Shown here: positions 44,428 through 53,019 of the stretch, piece by piece
Layout: the number at the start of each line of letters is the position of its first letter
Position numbering within the stretch: the first letter of the stretch is position 1
DNA from: an uncultured Alphaproteobacteria bacterium
GTDB lineage: Bacteria; Pseudomonadota; Alphaproteobacteria; RF32; CAG-239
DNA length: 64,000 nucleotides
Reading direction: 5' to 3'
Assembly: GCA_944391425.1 (NCBI GenBank)
Contig: CALXTO010000002.1
Span: 18,538-82,537, forward strand
Notes under the pieces: model-generated
The model's database searches: none
Told to the model about the DNA's origin: nothing
The model's input: only the letters and a program-made list of their open reading frames with translations
Translations under genes and position numbers: made by a program

Positions 44428-45534
44428 ATGAAGCCGAATTCTATTCTGGGACGCTATCTTACCAAGCAGCTGGTTTTTAATTTTCTGGCCGTATTGGTAA
44501 TGGTTGTCGGCATCATCATGTTGTTTGAGGTGGTTGAGCTTTTGCGCCGGACTTCGGGACGTTATGAGGTCAGCTTCTGGTTTGTGCTGGAAATGGCTTT
44601 TACAAAACTGCCCAAAAGCGCCGAAATGGTTTTCCCTTTTGTGGTGATGATTGCCGCAATGGCAACCTTCTGGAAACTCAGCAAGAATAATGAGTTTGTG
44701 ATTATGCGGGCGGCCGGCGTTTCCATCTGGGGATTTTTGTTGCCGGTGATGGTGACGACGTTTGTAATCGGCATGATTAACGTCGGGCTGATTAATCCTG
44801 TTTCTGCCAATTTGAACGATTTGTACGAAACCCTGAATTACCGCCTGAAAACGCGGAATCCGAATGCAGTTTTGTTTTCTGACCAAGGATTGTGGATACG
44901 CGAAGCCATAGACAATGACAATGTTATGGTTTTGCAGGCCAAATCCCTGCGACAGGAGAAGAAAGACCTGCTTTTGCGCGACGTGACAATTATCGAAATG
45001 GATCGGCGCTCGCAGCCGCTCAGAAGAATCGAGGCTTTTGCCGGCACGCTGGAAAACGGATATTTTGATTTTAAGGATGTGCGGCTTTTTAAAGCAGGAG
45101 AGCCGACGCAGGTTGTCAACAGTCTTGAATATAAAACGGTTTTGACGGCGGAACGCATCAAAGAAAACTTTGTGGAACCGGAATCGATTTCTTTTTGGGC
45201 GCTGCCGCAAATTATCCGTTTTTATGAAATGTCGGGTTTTTCCGCTTTGCGGCACCAGATGCGTTATTTATCGCTTTTGGTTTCGCCGTTTTTGCTTTGT
45301 TCAATGGTTTTGGTGGCGGCGGTTTTTGCTTTGCGCCCCAATAATCGCCGCGGCGGTATAATGTTCTTGATCGTGGGCGGTATCGCTACGGGTTTTACGG
45401 TTTATTTTCTGACGCAGCTGGTTTATGCCTTCGGTATTAACGGTGATATTCCGGCCTGGATGGCTGTTTCGACGCCGGCAATCATTACGGCTTTAATCAG
45501 TATCTCAATCCTGTTGCATCTGGAGGACGGCTAA
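44428..45534 (+). CDS. lptG: LPS export ABC permease LptG
   Basis: LptG is the second permease of LptB2FG. The 368-residue protein has three N-terminal transmembrane segments (FLAVLVMVVGIIMLFEVVEL first), a periplasmic domain (about 125-260), and three C-terminal segments. NNEFVIMRAAGVSIWGFLLP and FALRPNNRRGGIMFLIVGG are typical LptG stretches. It stands alone here, 80 nt after cysK, while lptF and lptD are at the left end of the window, unlike the usual lptF-lptG-lptD order. Confidence 0.9.
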   Translation: MKPNSILGRYLTKQLVFNFLAVLVMVVGIIMLFEVVELLRRTSGRYEVSFWFVLEMAFTKLPKSAEMVFPFVVMIAAMATFWKLSKNNEFVIMRAAGVSIWGFLLPVMVTTFVIGMINVGLINPVSANLNDLYETLNYRLKTRNPNAVLFSDQGLWIREAIDNDNVMVLQAKSLRQEKKDLLLRDVTIIEMDRRSQPLRRIEAFAGTLENGYFDFKDVRLFKAGEPTQVVNSLEYKTVLTAERIKENFVEPESISFWALPQIIRFYEMSGFSALRHQMRYLSLLVSPFLLCSMVLVAAVFALRPNNRRGGIMFLIVGGIATGFTVYFLTQLVYAFGINGDIPAWMAVSTPAIITALISISILLHLEDG

Positions 45535-45641
45535 GGTTGCGGCGGATCTGAAGCTTAAAAATAATGCTTTTTGTAAAAAAATGCTGGATTTTTAAAATTT
45601 TTATGCTATAACTCTGTAACATAAATTGAAATATTAAATGA

Positions 45642-45667
45642 AGTGGGGCAGATGCCCCGCTTTTTTG
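45642..45667 (+). terminator. Terminator/attenuator hairpin in the rimP-nusA-infB leader
   Basis: AGTGGGGC (45642-45649) pairs with GCCCCGCT (45654-45661) around AGAT, followed by a T-run to 45666. It sits 18-20 nt before the rimP ATG and only a few nt before its ribosome binding site (TAGGAGA), so transcription of the operon must pass it. An AT-rich stretch with TATAAC at 45607-45612 lies upstream as a possible -10. Confidence 0.7.
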
Positions 45668-45684
45668 TTAGGAGAAACCGCCAT

Positions 45685-46188
45685 ATGATGAAAGAACATC
45701 CGGTGCAGAAGATTGTGGAGCCGGTGGTTGACGGGTTGGGCTATGAAATTGTTCGTATTGCCACCATCGGAAGCCAGCGTCCAACTCTGCAGATTATGAT
45801 TGAACGCAAGGACCGCGGAAGTCTGACCGTGGATGACTGCGCCGCGGTGAGCCGTGCCGTGTCTGAGGTTTTGGATGAAAAAGATCCGATTGAAGGGGAA
45901 TATTCTCTGGAAGTGAGCTCTCCCGGCTTGGACAGGCCGTTGACTAAAGAGGAGCATTTTGAACGTTTCTCCGGCTATGAAGCTAAAATTGAGACGGATA
46001 CGGAAGTTGAAGGACGTAAACGTTTTAAAGGAAAAATTACCGGCATTGATCCCATGAAGAATATTCATTTTGAAATGGAAGGGAAGAATTATGAAATTCC
46101 TTTTGCTGCGGTGAGCAAAGCCAAATTGATTTTAACGGACGAACTCTTGAACAGCTATGTTGAAGAGAATCCGGAAATTGAACTGTAA
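45685..46188 (+). CDS. rimP: Ribosome maturation factor RimP
   Basis: RimP helps assemble the 30S subunit. The 167-residue protein has PVVDGLGYEIVRIATIGSQR, LTVDDCAAVSRAVSEVLDE and YSLEVSSPGLDRPLTKEEHF, the family core, and a C-terminal SH3-like domain (GKITGIDPMKNIHFEME). The start at 45685 follows TAGGAGA; longer reading through the attenuator hairpin is rejected. It heads rimP-nusA-ylxR-infB. Confidence 0.95.
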   Translation: MMKEHPVQKIVEPVVDGLGYEIVRIATIGSQRPTLQIMIERKDRGSLTVDDCAAVSRAVSEVLDEKDPIEGEYSLEVSSPGLDRPLTKEEHFERFSGYEAKIETDTEVEGRKRFKGKITGIDPMKNIHFEMEGKNYEIPFAAVSKAKLILTDELLNSYVEENPEIEL

Positions 46189-46212
46189 CCAACTTGAACA
46201 TTGAGGAATAAA

Positions 46213-47733
46213 ATGCAAAATTTTGAAAGTATGCCCAGACCGGAAATTATTTTGGTTGCCGATACGGTAGCCCGGGAAAAGAATATTGACCGCGATGACG
46301 TTTTGGAGGCTATGGAAGTTGCCATTCAGAAGGCCGGCCGTTCGAAATACGGTTTTGAACATGATATTCGCGCTCATATTGACAGAAAAACGGGGGCAAT
46401 CTCTCTGTCGCGCTATCGCGAAGTCGTTGCTTCGGCAGAAGAAATTGAAAATGAAGCCGCTCAACTGACTTTGGACGAAGCGCAGGCATATAATCCGGAC
46501 ATTAAAGTCGGCGAGTTTATTATTGATCCGCTGCCGCCGATTGATTTCGGGCGTATTGCGGCACAGACCGCCAAACAGGTTATCGTACAGAAAGTCCGTG
46601 ATGCCGAACGTAACAAACAGTTTGAAGAATATAAGGAAAAAATCGGTACGATTGTCAACGGAACGGTTAAGCGAATCGAATTCGGGAATGTGATTTTGGA
46701 TATTGGCAAAACGGAAGCCGTGTTGCGGCGCGATGAGATTATTCCGCGGGAGAAGTTTAAAAACGGCGATCGTGTCCGCGCTTATGTTCTGGATGTCCGC
46801 CGAGAAAACAAAGGACCGCAGATATTCTTGTCAAGAACCTGTCCCGAATTTTTGGCTAAATTGTTTATGTCGGAAGTTCCCGAAATTTATGACGGGATTG
46901 TCAAAATCGTGTCTGTAGCGCGTGATCCGGGATCAAAAGCAAAAATCGCCGTTAGAACCGACGACGTTACGGTTGATGCAGTCGGTGCCTGCGTCGGGCT
47001 TCGCGGTATTCGCGTTCAGGCCGTGGTTACTGAATTGCAGGGCGAAAAAATTGATATCGTACCTTATTCCGAAGACAAAGCTCAGTTTATTGTCAGCGCC
47101 CTGTCGCCGGCCGAGGTTACCAAAGTCGTTTTGGATGAGGATAATAACCGGATTGAGGTTGTCGTACCGCAAGAGCAGTTTTCAATTGCCATCGGCCGCC
47201 GCGGACAGAACGTTAAGCTGGCTTCTCAGCTGTTGGGCTGTGATATTGACGTTTTGACCGAAGAGCAGGAACAGGAACGCCGCTCCAATGAAAACAAGGT
47301 TCGTTCGCAGCGTTTCATGGAAGCTTTGGATGTTGACGAAATGATTGCCCATCTGTTGATTGCGGAAGGTTTTTCGACTGTTGACGAAATTGCCATGGTC
47401 AGTTTGGAAGAACTTTCAGAAATCGAAGGCTTTGACGAGGATGTTGCCAAAGAATTGCAAAGCCGCGCTCAGGAATTTGTTGCCAAACGCAATAAGGAAT
47501 TTGAAGAAAAAAGTAAATCTTTGGGAATCGACGAGCAGTTGCAGGCTGTTTCCGGGCTGGATCAGGATATGCTGTTGACTTTGGCCGGAAAAGGAATCAA
47601 AACCCTGGATGATCTGGCGGATTTGGCGGCAGACGAACTGATTGAGCTGCTGGGCGAAGATACGCTGTCCATTCAGGAAGCGAACAAAATCATTATGGAT
47701 GCCCGTTCTCACTGGTTTGAGGGCGAAGAATAG
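46213..47733 (+). CDS. nusA: Transcription termination/antitermination factor NusA
   Basis: NusA binds RNA polymerase and RNA, controlling pausing and termination. The 506-residue protein has the N-terminal polymerase-binding domain, an S1 domain (GTIVNGTVKRIEFGNVILDI), two KH domains (IGRRGQNVKLASQLLGCDID in KH2) and two C-terminal acidic helix-hairpin-helix repeats (AHLLIAEGFSTVDEIAMVSL; LLTLAGKGIKTLDDLADLAA). The C-terminal repeats are typical of proteobacteria. It starts 24 nt after rimP with TGAGGA. Confidence 0.97.
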   Translation: MQNFESMPRPEIILVADTVAREKNIDRDDVLEAMEVAIQKAGRSKYGFEHDIRAHIDRKTGAISLSRYREVVASAEEIENEAAQLTLDEAQAYNPDIKVGEFIIDPLPPIDFGRIAAQTAKQVIVQKVRDAERNKQFEEYKEKIGTIVNGTVKRIEFGNVILDIGKTEAVLRRDEIIPREKFKNGDRVRAYVLDVRRENKGPQIFLSRTCPEFLAKLFMSEVPEIYDGIVKIVSVARDPGSKAKIAVRTDDVTVDAVGACVGLRGIRVQAVVTELQGEKIDIVPYSEDKAQFIVSALSPAEVTKVVLDEDNNRIEVVVPQEQFSIAIGRRGQNVKLASQLLGCDIDVLTEEQEQERRSNENKVRSQRFMEALDVDEMIAHLLIAEGFSTVDEIAMVSLEELSEIEGFDEDVAKELQSRAQEFVAKRNKEFEEKSKSLGIDEQLQAVSGLDQDMLLTLAGKGIKTLDDLADLAADELIELLGEDTLSIQEANKIIMDARSHWFEGEE

Positions 47734-47742
47734 GCAAGGACC

Positions 47743-47764
47743 GGGCAGCCTGCACAGGCTGCCC
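47743..47764 (+). other. Intercistronic stem-loop between nusA and ylxR
   Basis: A 10-bp perfect stem (GGGCAGCCTG 47743-47752 with CAGGCTGCCC 47755-47764), with no T-run after it. It may be an RNA processing or stability element rather than a terminator. Confidence 0.7.
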
Positions 47765-47788
47765 TTCCGGAATTTGATTGAGGAAAGA

Positions 47789-48361
47789 ATGAAAAAGGAA
47801 GACACTTTGCGCAAATGCATCGTAAGCGGTAGAATCCTGGAAAAGAAGGATTTGCTGCGCTTTACGTTGTCGCCCGAGCTGGAAGTTATTCCTGATTTTA
47901 AAAAGAAATTGCCGGGTAAGGGTTTGTATGTTACAAATTCCATGAGCATTTTGAAAAAGGCGATCGACGGTAATGTATTTGCCAAGGTTTTGAAAAGAAA
48001 AGCCAAGGTGGATCCCGGATTGGCGGAAATTGCGGAGCAGATTTTGCGCAAGAGGGCGCTGGATGCCGTTTCGTTGGCCCGCAAAGCCGGTTGTTTGGTA
48101 ACCGGAATGGAAAAAGTGGCGGAAACTCTGAAAAAAGATAAAGTCGCTTTTTTGCTGGAAGCGGTTGATGCCGGTAAGGACGGGAGGCAAAAAGTTGCCC
48201 GTATGGCCGGAGATTTGGAGGTTTTCAAACTATTTGAAGCAGAGGAGCTGGACAAGGCATTAAATAAAACAAACACGGTTCATGCCGCTTTTTTGAAAGG
48301 CAGCATGGCGGAGATGGTCAGAGAGGAATTTAACCGTTTGTCTGACTTCCTGAATTCATAA
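47789..48361 (+). CDS. ylxR: YlxR-family RNA-binding protein with L7Ae-like domain
   Basis: A 190-residue two-domain protein found between nusA and infB in alphaproteobacteria. The N-terminal YlxR (DUF448) domain has LRKCIVSGRILEKKDLLRF and GKGLYVTNS; the C-terminal domain (about 85-170) resembles the L7Ae/L30e fold (DAVSLARKAGCLVTGMEKVA, VAFLLEAVDAGKDGR). Both are RNA-binding folds; in some species YlxR associates with RNase P or ribosomes. The start at 47789 follows GAGGAAAG. Confidence 0.9.
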   Translation: MKKEDTLRKCIVSGRILEKKDLLRFTLSPELEVIPDFKKKLPGKGLYVTNSMSILKKAIDGNVFAKVLKRKAKVDPGLAEIAEQILRKRALDAVSLARKAGCLVTGMEKVAETLKKDKVAFLLEAVDAGKDGRQKVARMAGDLEVFKLFEAEELDKALNKTNTVHAAFLKGSMAEMVREEFNRLSDFLNS

Positions 48362-48392
48362 GATTTTGATAAAATATGGAGAGAATTTGATA

Positions 48393-50831
48393 ATGACGGA
48401 AGATAATGCAAAAAACAAACTAACATTATCGGGCAAAACGACCCTAACCCTGAAAAGTCTGGGGGAAACTTCCAAAACGCATAACCGCGACGGCAAAAAG
48501 GTGGTTCAGGTCGAAGTGCGCAAAAAAAGAGTAATTAATCCGGCAGCGGCCAAGCCTGAAGCCAAAGTTGAAATTGACGAAGAAACTGCTGCCAAACTGC
48601 GTTTGATTGCAGAGGCTAAGGAGTTTGAGAATAAGCGCAAACAGGAAGAAGAAGAAAAAGCCCTTTTGCGACAAAAACAAAAAGAACAGGAAGAGGCCGA
48701 ACGCCTTCGCCGAGAAGAAGAAAGGGTTCAGGCGGAAGAAGCTGCCGTGGCCAAAGCGGCGGCAAACGAAGCAGATGCCCGGGCTTCGGTTAAAGTTAAA
48801 GATAAAAAATCCCGTGATTTTGACGATGACGACGAAGATGATTTTGAGGAGCGGAAAAGCAAAAAGGCTTCTGCCCGGGAAGATGTTTTTGAACAGGAAC
48901 GCAAAAAAATAACCAAGCGCAGTTTTGAACCGCAAAGAAGAAACAATAAACTGAGCGTCAACAACTACGGTTCGGGAGATGACGATGATGACGATTACGG
49001 TTTCGGCCCGCGCAGACGCTATAAGAAAAAACAGCCCAAACCGGTGCAGACGCTTCAGCAACCGCAGGAAAAAGTGATTAAGGAAGTGGTGATCCCCGAG
49101 GTTATCACGGTTCAGGAACTGGCTAACCGCATGGCGGAAAAGAGCACTGAAGTTATTAAAAAGCTGATGGCGCTGGGTGTTATGGCAACGATTAACCAGC
49201 CGATTGACGCTGATACGGCGCAATTGATTGTTGAAGATTTCGGACATAAATTTAAACGGGTAGCCGATAGCGATGTTGAACAAGCGTTGCAGGCAGAAGA
49301 AGATACAGCGGCCGATTTGCAGCCCAGGGCTCCGGTGGTTACGGTTATGGGGCACGTCGACCACGGCAAGACCTCTTTGTTGGATGCTCTGCGGGAAACG
49401 AATGTTGCGGCGAAAGAAGCCGGTGGTATTACCCAGCATATCGGCGCCTATCAGATTACGGTGCCGACCGGTGATAAAATTACCTTTATTGATACGCCGG
49501 GGCATGAGGCTTTTTCGGAAATGCGCGCCCGAGGGGCCAAAGTGACGGATATTGTGGTTTTGGTGGTTGCCGCCAATGACGGTATCATGCCCCAGACGGT
49601 AGAAGCCATCCGCCATGCCCAAGCTGCCGAAGTTCCGATTGTAGTGGCGATTAACAAGATTGATTTGCCGGGCGCCGATCCGATGAAGGTAAAAACGGCT
49701 CTGTTGCAGCACGGTATCGGTGTTGAAGAAATGGGTGGCGAGTGCTTATGCGCCGAAGTTTCAGCCAAAAAACGCATTAATATTGACAAGTTGGTTGAAG
49801 CTATTTTGCTGCAGGCGGAAGTTTTGGATTTGAAAGCGAATCCGAACCGCAAAGCAGAAGGCGCGGTTATTGAGGCCAAGATGGAAAAGGGTCGCGGAAC
49901 GGTCGTAACGGCTTTGGTTCAGAAAGGGACGCTGCACGTCGGCGATATTTGTATTGCAGGTAAAGAATGGGGGCGCGTCCGTGCAATGTTTAATGAGCAC
50001 GGGCAGAAACTGCAGGAAGCCGGACCGGCAACGCCGGTTGAGGTTTTGGGCCTGCAGGGAACACCCTCTGCCGGTGATGATTTTGCTGTTGTTGCCGATG
50101 AAAACCAGGCCAAAGAAATTACCAGTTATCGCATCCGCAAGGAACGCGAAGCTAAATTGGTCAAATCAGCCAAGTCAGCCATGGAACAAATGCTTGACAA
50201 GATTAAGTCCGGGGAGGTCAAACACCTGCCGATTATTATCAAAGCCGATGTTCAGGGTTCCATTGAAGCAATTGAAGGAACAATTAACAAATTGTCCAAC
50301 GAGGAAGTCAGCGTTCAGGTACTGCACTCGGCAGTCGGGCCGATTTCGGAATCGGATATTTCGCTGGCTAAGGCGTCGCATGCATTGGTTATCGGTTTTA
50401 ATGTCCGTGCTAACCCGATGGCTCGCGATATGGCTCGCCGCGACGGTGTCGAGATTAAGTATTACTCGATTATTTATGATGTTCTGGATGACATTAAGAA
50501 GGGGCTTGAAGGCATGTTGTCGCCCGAACTGCGCGAGAAAATCCTCGGCTATGCCGAGATCCGCGAGGTTTACAATATTACCGGCGTCGGCAAGGTCGGC
50601 GGCTGTATGGTTACCGAAGGAATGGTCAGACGCGGCGCCAAAATCCGTTTGCTGCGTGACAATGTGGTTATTCATGACGGCAGCATCGGACAGTTGAAAC
50701 GCTTTAAGGAGGATGTTAAAGAAGTTAAAGAAGGCTACGAATGCGGTATTTCCTTTGAAAACTACAATGACATTCAGAAAGGCGATTTTATTGAATGTTA
50801 TGAGATTGAGGAAATTGCCGCCAAGCTGTAA
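48393..50831 (+). CDS. infB: Translation initiation factor IF-2
   Basis: IF-2 is the GTPase that recruits initiator tRNA to the ribosome. The 812-residue protein has a charged, low-complexity N-terminal region (about 1-230, Lys/Glu coiled coil and acidic runs), the IF2_N-like fold ([20 protein letters not shown]), G1 GHVDHGKT (320-327), switch [17 protein letters not shown], and C-terminal domains II to IV ending in [17 protein letters not shown]. The start at 48393 follows GGAGAG. It is the last plus-strand gene before the cluster break; rbfA is 4.6 kb away. Confidence 0.97.
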   Translation: MTEDNAKNKLTLSGKTTLTLKSLGETSKTHNRDGKKVVQVEVRKKRVINPAAAKPEAKVEIDEETAAKLRLIAEAKEFENKRKQEEEEKALLRQKQKEQEEAERLRREEERVQAEEAAVAKAAANEADARASVKVKDKKSRDFDDDDEDDFEERKSKKASAREDVFEQERKKITKRSFEPQRRNNKLSVNNYGSGDDDDDDYGFGPRRRYKKKQPKPVQTLQQPQEKVIKEVVIPEVITVQELANRMAEKSTEVIKKLMALGVMATINQPIDADTAQLIVEDFGHKFKRVADSDVEQALQAEEDTAADLQPRAPVVTVMGHVDHGKTSLLDALRETNVAAKEAGGITQHIGAYQITVPTGDKITFIDTPGHEAFSEMRARGAKVTDIVVLVVAANDGIMPQTVEAIRHAQAAEVPIVVAINKIDLPGADPMKVKTALLQHGIGVEEMGGECLCAEVSAKKRINIDKLVEAILLQAEVLDLKANPNRKAEGAVIEAKMEKGRGTVVTALVQKGTLHVGDICIAGKEWGRVRAMFNEHGQKLQEAGPATPVEVLGLQGTPSAGDDFAVVADENQAKEITSYRIRKEREAKLVKSAKSAMEQMLDKIKSGEVKHLPIIIKADVQGSIEAIEGTINKLSNEEVSVQVLHSAVGPISESDISLAKASHALVIGFNVRANPMARDMARRDGVEIKYYSIIYDVLDDIKKGLEGMLSPELREKILGYAEIREVYNITGVGKVGGCMVTEGMVRRGAKIRLLRDNVVIHDGSIGQLKRFKEDVKEVKEGYECGISFENYNDIQKGDFIECYEIEEIAAKL

Positions 50832-51076
50832 AAGCTTGTCTTCTAATCGCCTGATGTGGATTTAGCGGGCAGATGAAAACTTTTGTCCTTACGTACATAT
50901 GTTTCCATTGGTCTGGGGGTATTTCTGGATTGCTGGGATTTAAGGGAATGGAATATCTGCTAAAAAAGCCGATACGCTGATTGTCGATTTTGAACATCCA
51001 ATGAAAAAAGGTTTTTGGAAAAAACTTTGGGGTTAAGCTCTCAAAGCCGCCCCTTTTTATGAAAGGCCGTTTTGCA
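50832..51076. other. Non-coding stretch after infB with a possible decayed hairpin repeat
   Basis: About 245 nt with no convincing gene. The start (50846-50900) resembles the left arm of the hairpin repeats: CTTCTAAT, GATTTA, a run of A, TCCTTACGTAC. The right arm is not clearly paired. An open frame at 50944-51036 ends MKKGFWKKLWG but has only a very late ATG (51001) and may be the tail of a lost gene. Confidence 0.35.
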
Positions 51077-51113
51077 AACAAAAGAGCTGTGTTGAAAACA
51101 CAGCTCTTTTGTT
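51077..51113. terminator. Bidirectional intrinsic terminator between infB and fabG
   Basis: A 16-bp perfect stem (51077-51092 with 51098-51113, core GAGCTGTGT/ACACAGCTC) around TGAAA, with A and T runs. It serves the convergent infB and fabG transcripts. Confidence 0.92.
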
Positions 51114-51135
51114 ATTCTTATTTAACGAAACGTCG

Positions 51136-51873
51136 TTAAATCATAGCCATACCGCCGTTGATGTTAATTGTTTGGCCGGTAATGTACTGAGCTTCATCAG
51201 AAGCCAGAAAAGCGACAACGTTGGCAATATCCTGCGCTTCGCCGAGTTTGCCTTCGGGAATTTTGTTGAGCAAGGCCGCTTTCACGTCATCAGGCAGAAC
51301 ATCGGTCATCGGCGTGCGGATGAAACCGGGTGCGATGGAATTGACAGTGATACCGCGGGAACCGACTTCCTGGGCCAGACATTTGTTCATGGCAATCATA
51401 CCGGCTTTGGAGGCCGAGTAGTTAGCCTGTCCGGCGTTGCCGGTAACGCCGACGACGGAAGCAATGCCGATAATGCGTCCGAAACGGCGTTTCATCATGC
51501 CGCGAACGGCGGCTTTGGCCAGCTTAAAGCCGGCGGAAAGGTTAACATCCAAAACCAACTGCCAATCTTCGTCGCTCATGCGGATGAAGAGGTTGTCGCG
51601 GGTGAGGCCGGCATTGTTAACCAGAATATCAATGCGACCGAGTTTTTCCTCGACTTTTTCGACCAGACCTTTAACGTCTTCGGCATTGGTCAGGTTGGCG
51701 GTGAAAACTTCTACGTTGCTGCCAAGTTCGGCTTTGAGCTTGAGCATGGGTTCTTCGCGCATGTCGGTTAAAGCCAGCGTGGCGCCCTGAGCATGCAATG
51801 TACGGGCAATTTTATCGCCGATGCCACCGGCAGCACCGGTAATCAGAGCAACTTTTCCATCTAATCTAAACAT
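51136..51873 (-). CDS. fabG: 3-oxoacyl-ACP reductase FabG
   Basis: FabG reduces beta-ketoacyl-ACP with NADPH in fatty acid synthesis. The 245-residue SDR has the cofactor loop LITGAAGGIGDKIA, NNAG (87-90), the catalytic S139, Y152 and K156 (IASVVGVTGNAGQANYSASK), and the terminal INGGMAMI typical of FabG. It lies 20 nt after fabD in a fabD-fabG pair. acpP and fabF, which often follow, are absent; a terminator comes next. Confidence 0.95.
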   Translation of the reverse strand: MFRLDGKVALITGAAGGIGDKIARTLHAQGATLALTDMREEPMLKLKAELGSNVEVFTANLTNAEDVKGLVEKVEEKLGRIDILVNNAGLTRDNLFIRMSDEDWQLVLDVNLSAGFKLAKAAVRGMMKRRFGRIIGIASVVGVTGNAGQANYSASKAGMIAMNKCLAQEVGSRGITVNSIAPGFIRTPMTDVLPDDVKAALLNKIPEGKLGEAQDIANVVAFLASDEAQYITGQTININGGMAMI

Positions 51874-51893
51874 TTTTCCATCCTTCTTTAAGG

Positions 51894-52847
51894 TTAAAGT
51901 TTGAGCGTTTTTGCTAATTCTTCTATTTCCGCCGGGGAACCGACCGAAACGGCACTAATGCCTTTTTTGGCGCGGTTGATAATGCCGGTCAGCACTTTCC
52001 CGGCGCCGAGTTCGGCTGCGTTTTCAATTCCTTGTGCGGCCATGTAATCGACGGTTTCTCTCCAGCGAACCGATCCGGTAACCTGTGTGACCAAATTACG
52101 GACAATTTCTTTTTCATCCGTTGCAGCCGCCGCGGTGATGTTTGAAATCAGCGGAATTGAAGGCTTATGCGCCTCAACCCGTGCCAGCGCTTCGGCCATG
52201 ACTTCGGCTGCCGGCTGCATCAGCGGGCTATGGAAAGGCGCGCTGACCGGGAGTTTGATACAGCGTTTGGCACCGAATTCGGAAGCGATTTCAACAGCTT
52301 TGTCAATTGCTTCGATATGTCCGGACAGGACGACCTGTCCGTCTGCGTTGTCATTGGCGGCAACGCAAATGTATTTTCCGTTTTGACTGCAGGCTTCGGC
52401 CAGGGCAACAACGTCCTGATAGGAAACGCCGATAACGGCAGCCATGCCTCCGAGCCCGACGGGAACAGCCTTTTGCATGGCGTCGCCGCGGGTACGGAGC
52501 AGTTTAGCCGTGTCTGTCAAAGAGAAAACACCGGCAGCGCAGGCAGCCGAGTATTCGCCCAAAGAGTGACCAGCTACGAAATGTGCATAATCTTTAAGTG
52601 GAATCCCGAAATCTTTTTCAAGAATACGAACCACAGCCATGGAATGCGCCATCAGGGCAGGCTGGGCATTGGAAGTAAGGGTCAGCTCATGTTCCGGCCC
52701 TTCGGCCATGAGTTTGAATAAATCCTGAGAGAGAGCTTCGTTGACTTCCTGATAAACTTCTTTGGCCGAGGCAAAATTTTCGGCCAGTTCTTTCCCCATG
52801 CCGACATACTGAGAACCCTGGCCGGGGAAGACGAATGCGTAATGCAT
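51894..52847 (-). CDS. fabD: Malonyl-CoA:ACP transacylase FabD
   Basis: FabD moves malonyl from CoA to ACP, starting chain extension. The 317-residue protein has FVFPGQGSQYVGMGKE, the nucleophile S95 in AGHSLGEYSA, the catalytic His in LPVSAPFHSPLMQPA, and Arg in LLRTRGDAMQ. The ATG at 52847 is preceded by AAGGATAAGAATAT, a good ribosome binding site. It is divergent from ftsK. Confidence 0.96.
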   Translation of the reverse strand: MHYAFVFPGQGSQYVGMGKELAENFASAKEVYQEVNEALSQDLFKLMAEGPEHELTLTSNAQPALMAHSMAVVRILEKDFGIPLKDYAHFVAGHSLGEYSAACAAGVFSLTDTAKLLRTRGDAMQKAVPVGLGGMAAVIGVSYQDVVALAEACSQNGKYICVAANDNADGQVVLSGHIEAIDKAVEIASEFGAKRCIKLPVSAPFHSPLMQPAAEVMAEALARVEAHKPSIPLISNITAAAATDEKEIVRNLVTQVTGSVRWRETVDYMAAQGIENAAELGAGKVLTGIINRAKKGISAVSVGSPAEIEELAKTLKL

Positions 52848-52961
52848 ATATTCTTATCCTTTGTTATTAGCAACGGAATGAATCTTTAACGACTAATCGG
52901 CAAAAGTCAAGTTTTAAAACGGTGTTATAAAATGCAAAATCTGTTTTTTATTAAGGGAATA

Positions 52962-52991
52962 TTGACAATTTGAGGCTATACTCGCCATAAC
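52962..52991 (+). promoter_or_regulatory. Possible promoter of ftsK
   Basis: A consensus TTGACA (52962-52967), an 18-nt spacer, and CATAAC (52986-52991). The -35 is strong and the -10 weak. Confidence 0.4.
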
Positions 52992-53019
52992 TGAAAAATT
53001 GTTCAATGGGTTGAAAACT

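Noticed and set aside
48444..49712. Long antisense frame opposite infB (422 codons)
   Set aside because: Composition is an artefact of the Lys/Glu-rich infB sequence read backwards (Phe/Leu runs); no start signal.
50944..51036. Open frame ending MKKGFWKKLWG after infB
   Set aside because: The only ATG leaves 11 codons and no ribosome binding site is present; at most a decayed gene end.
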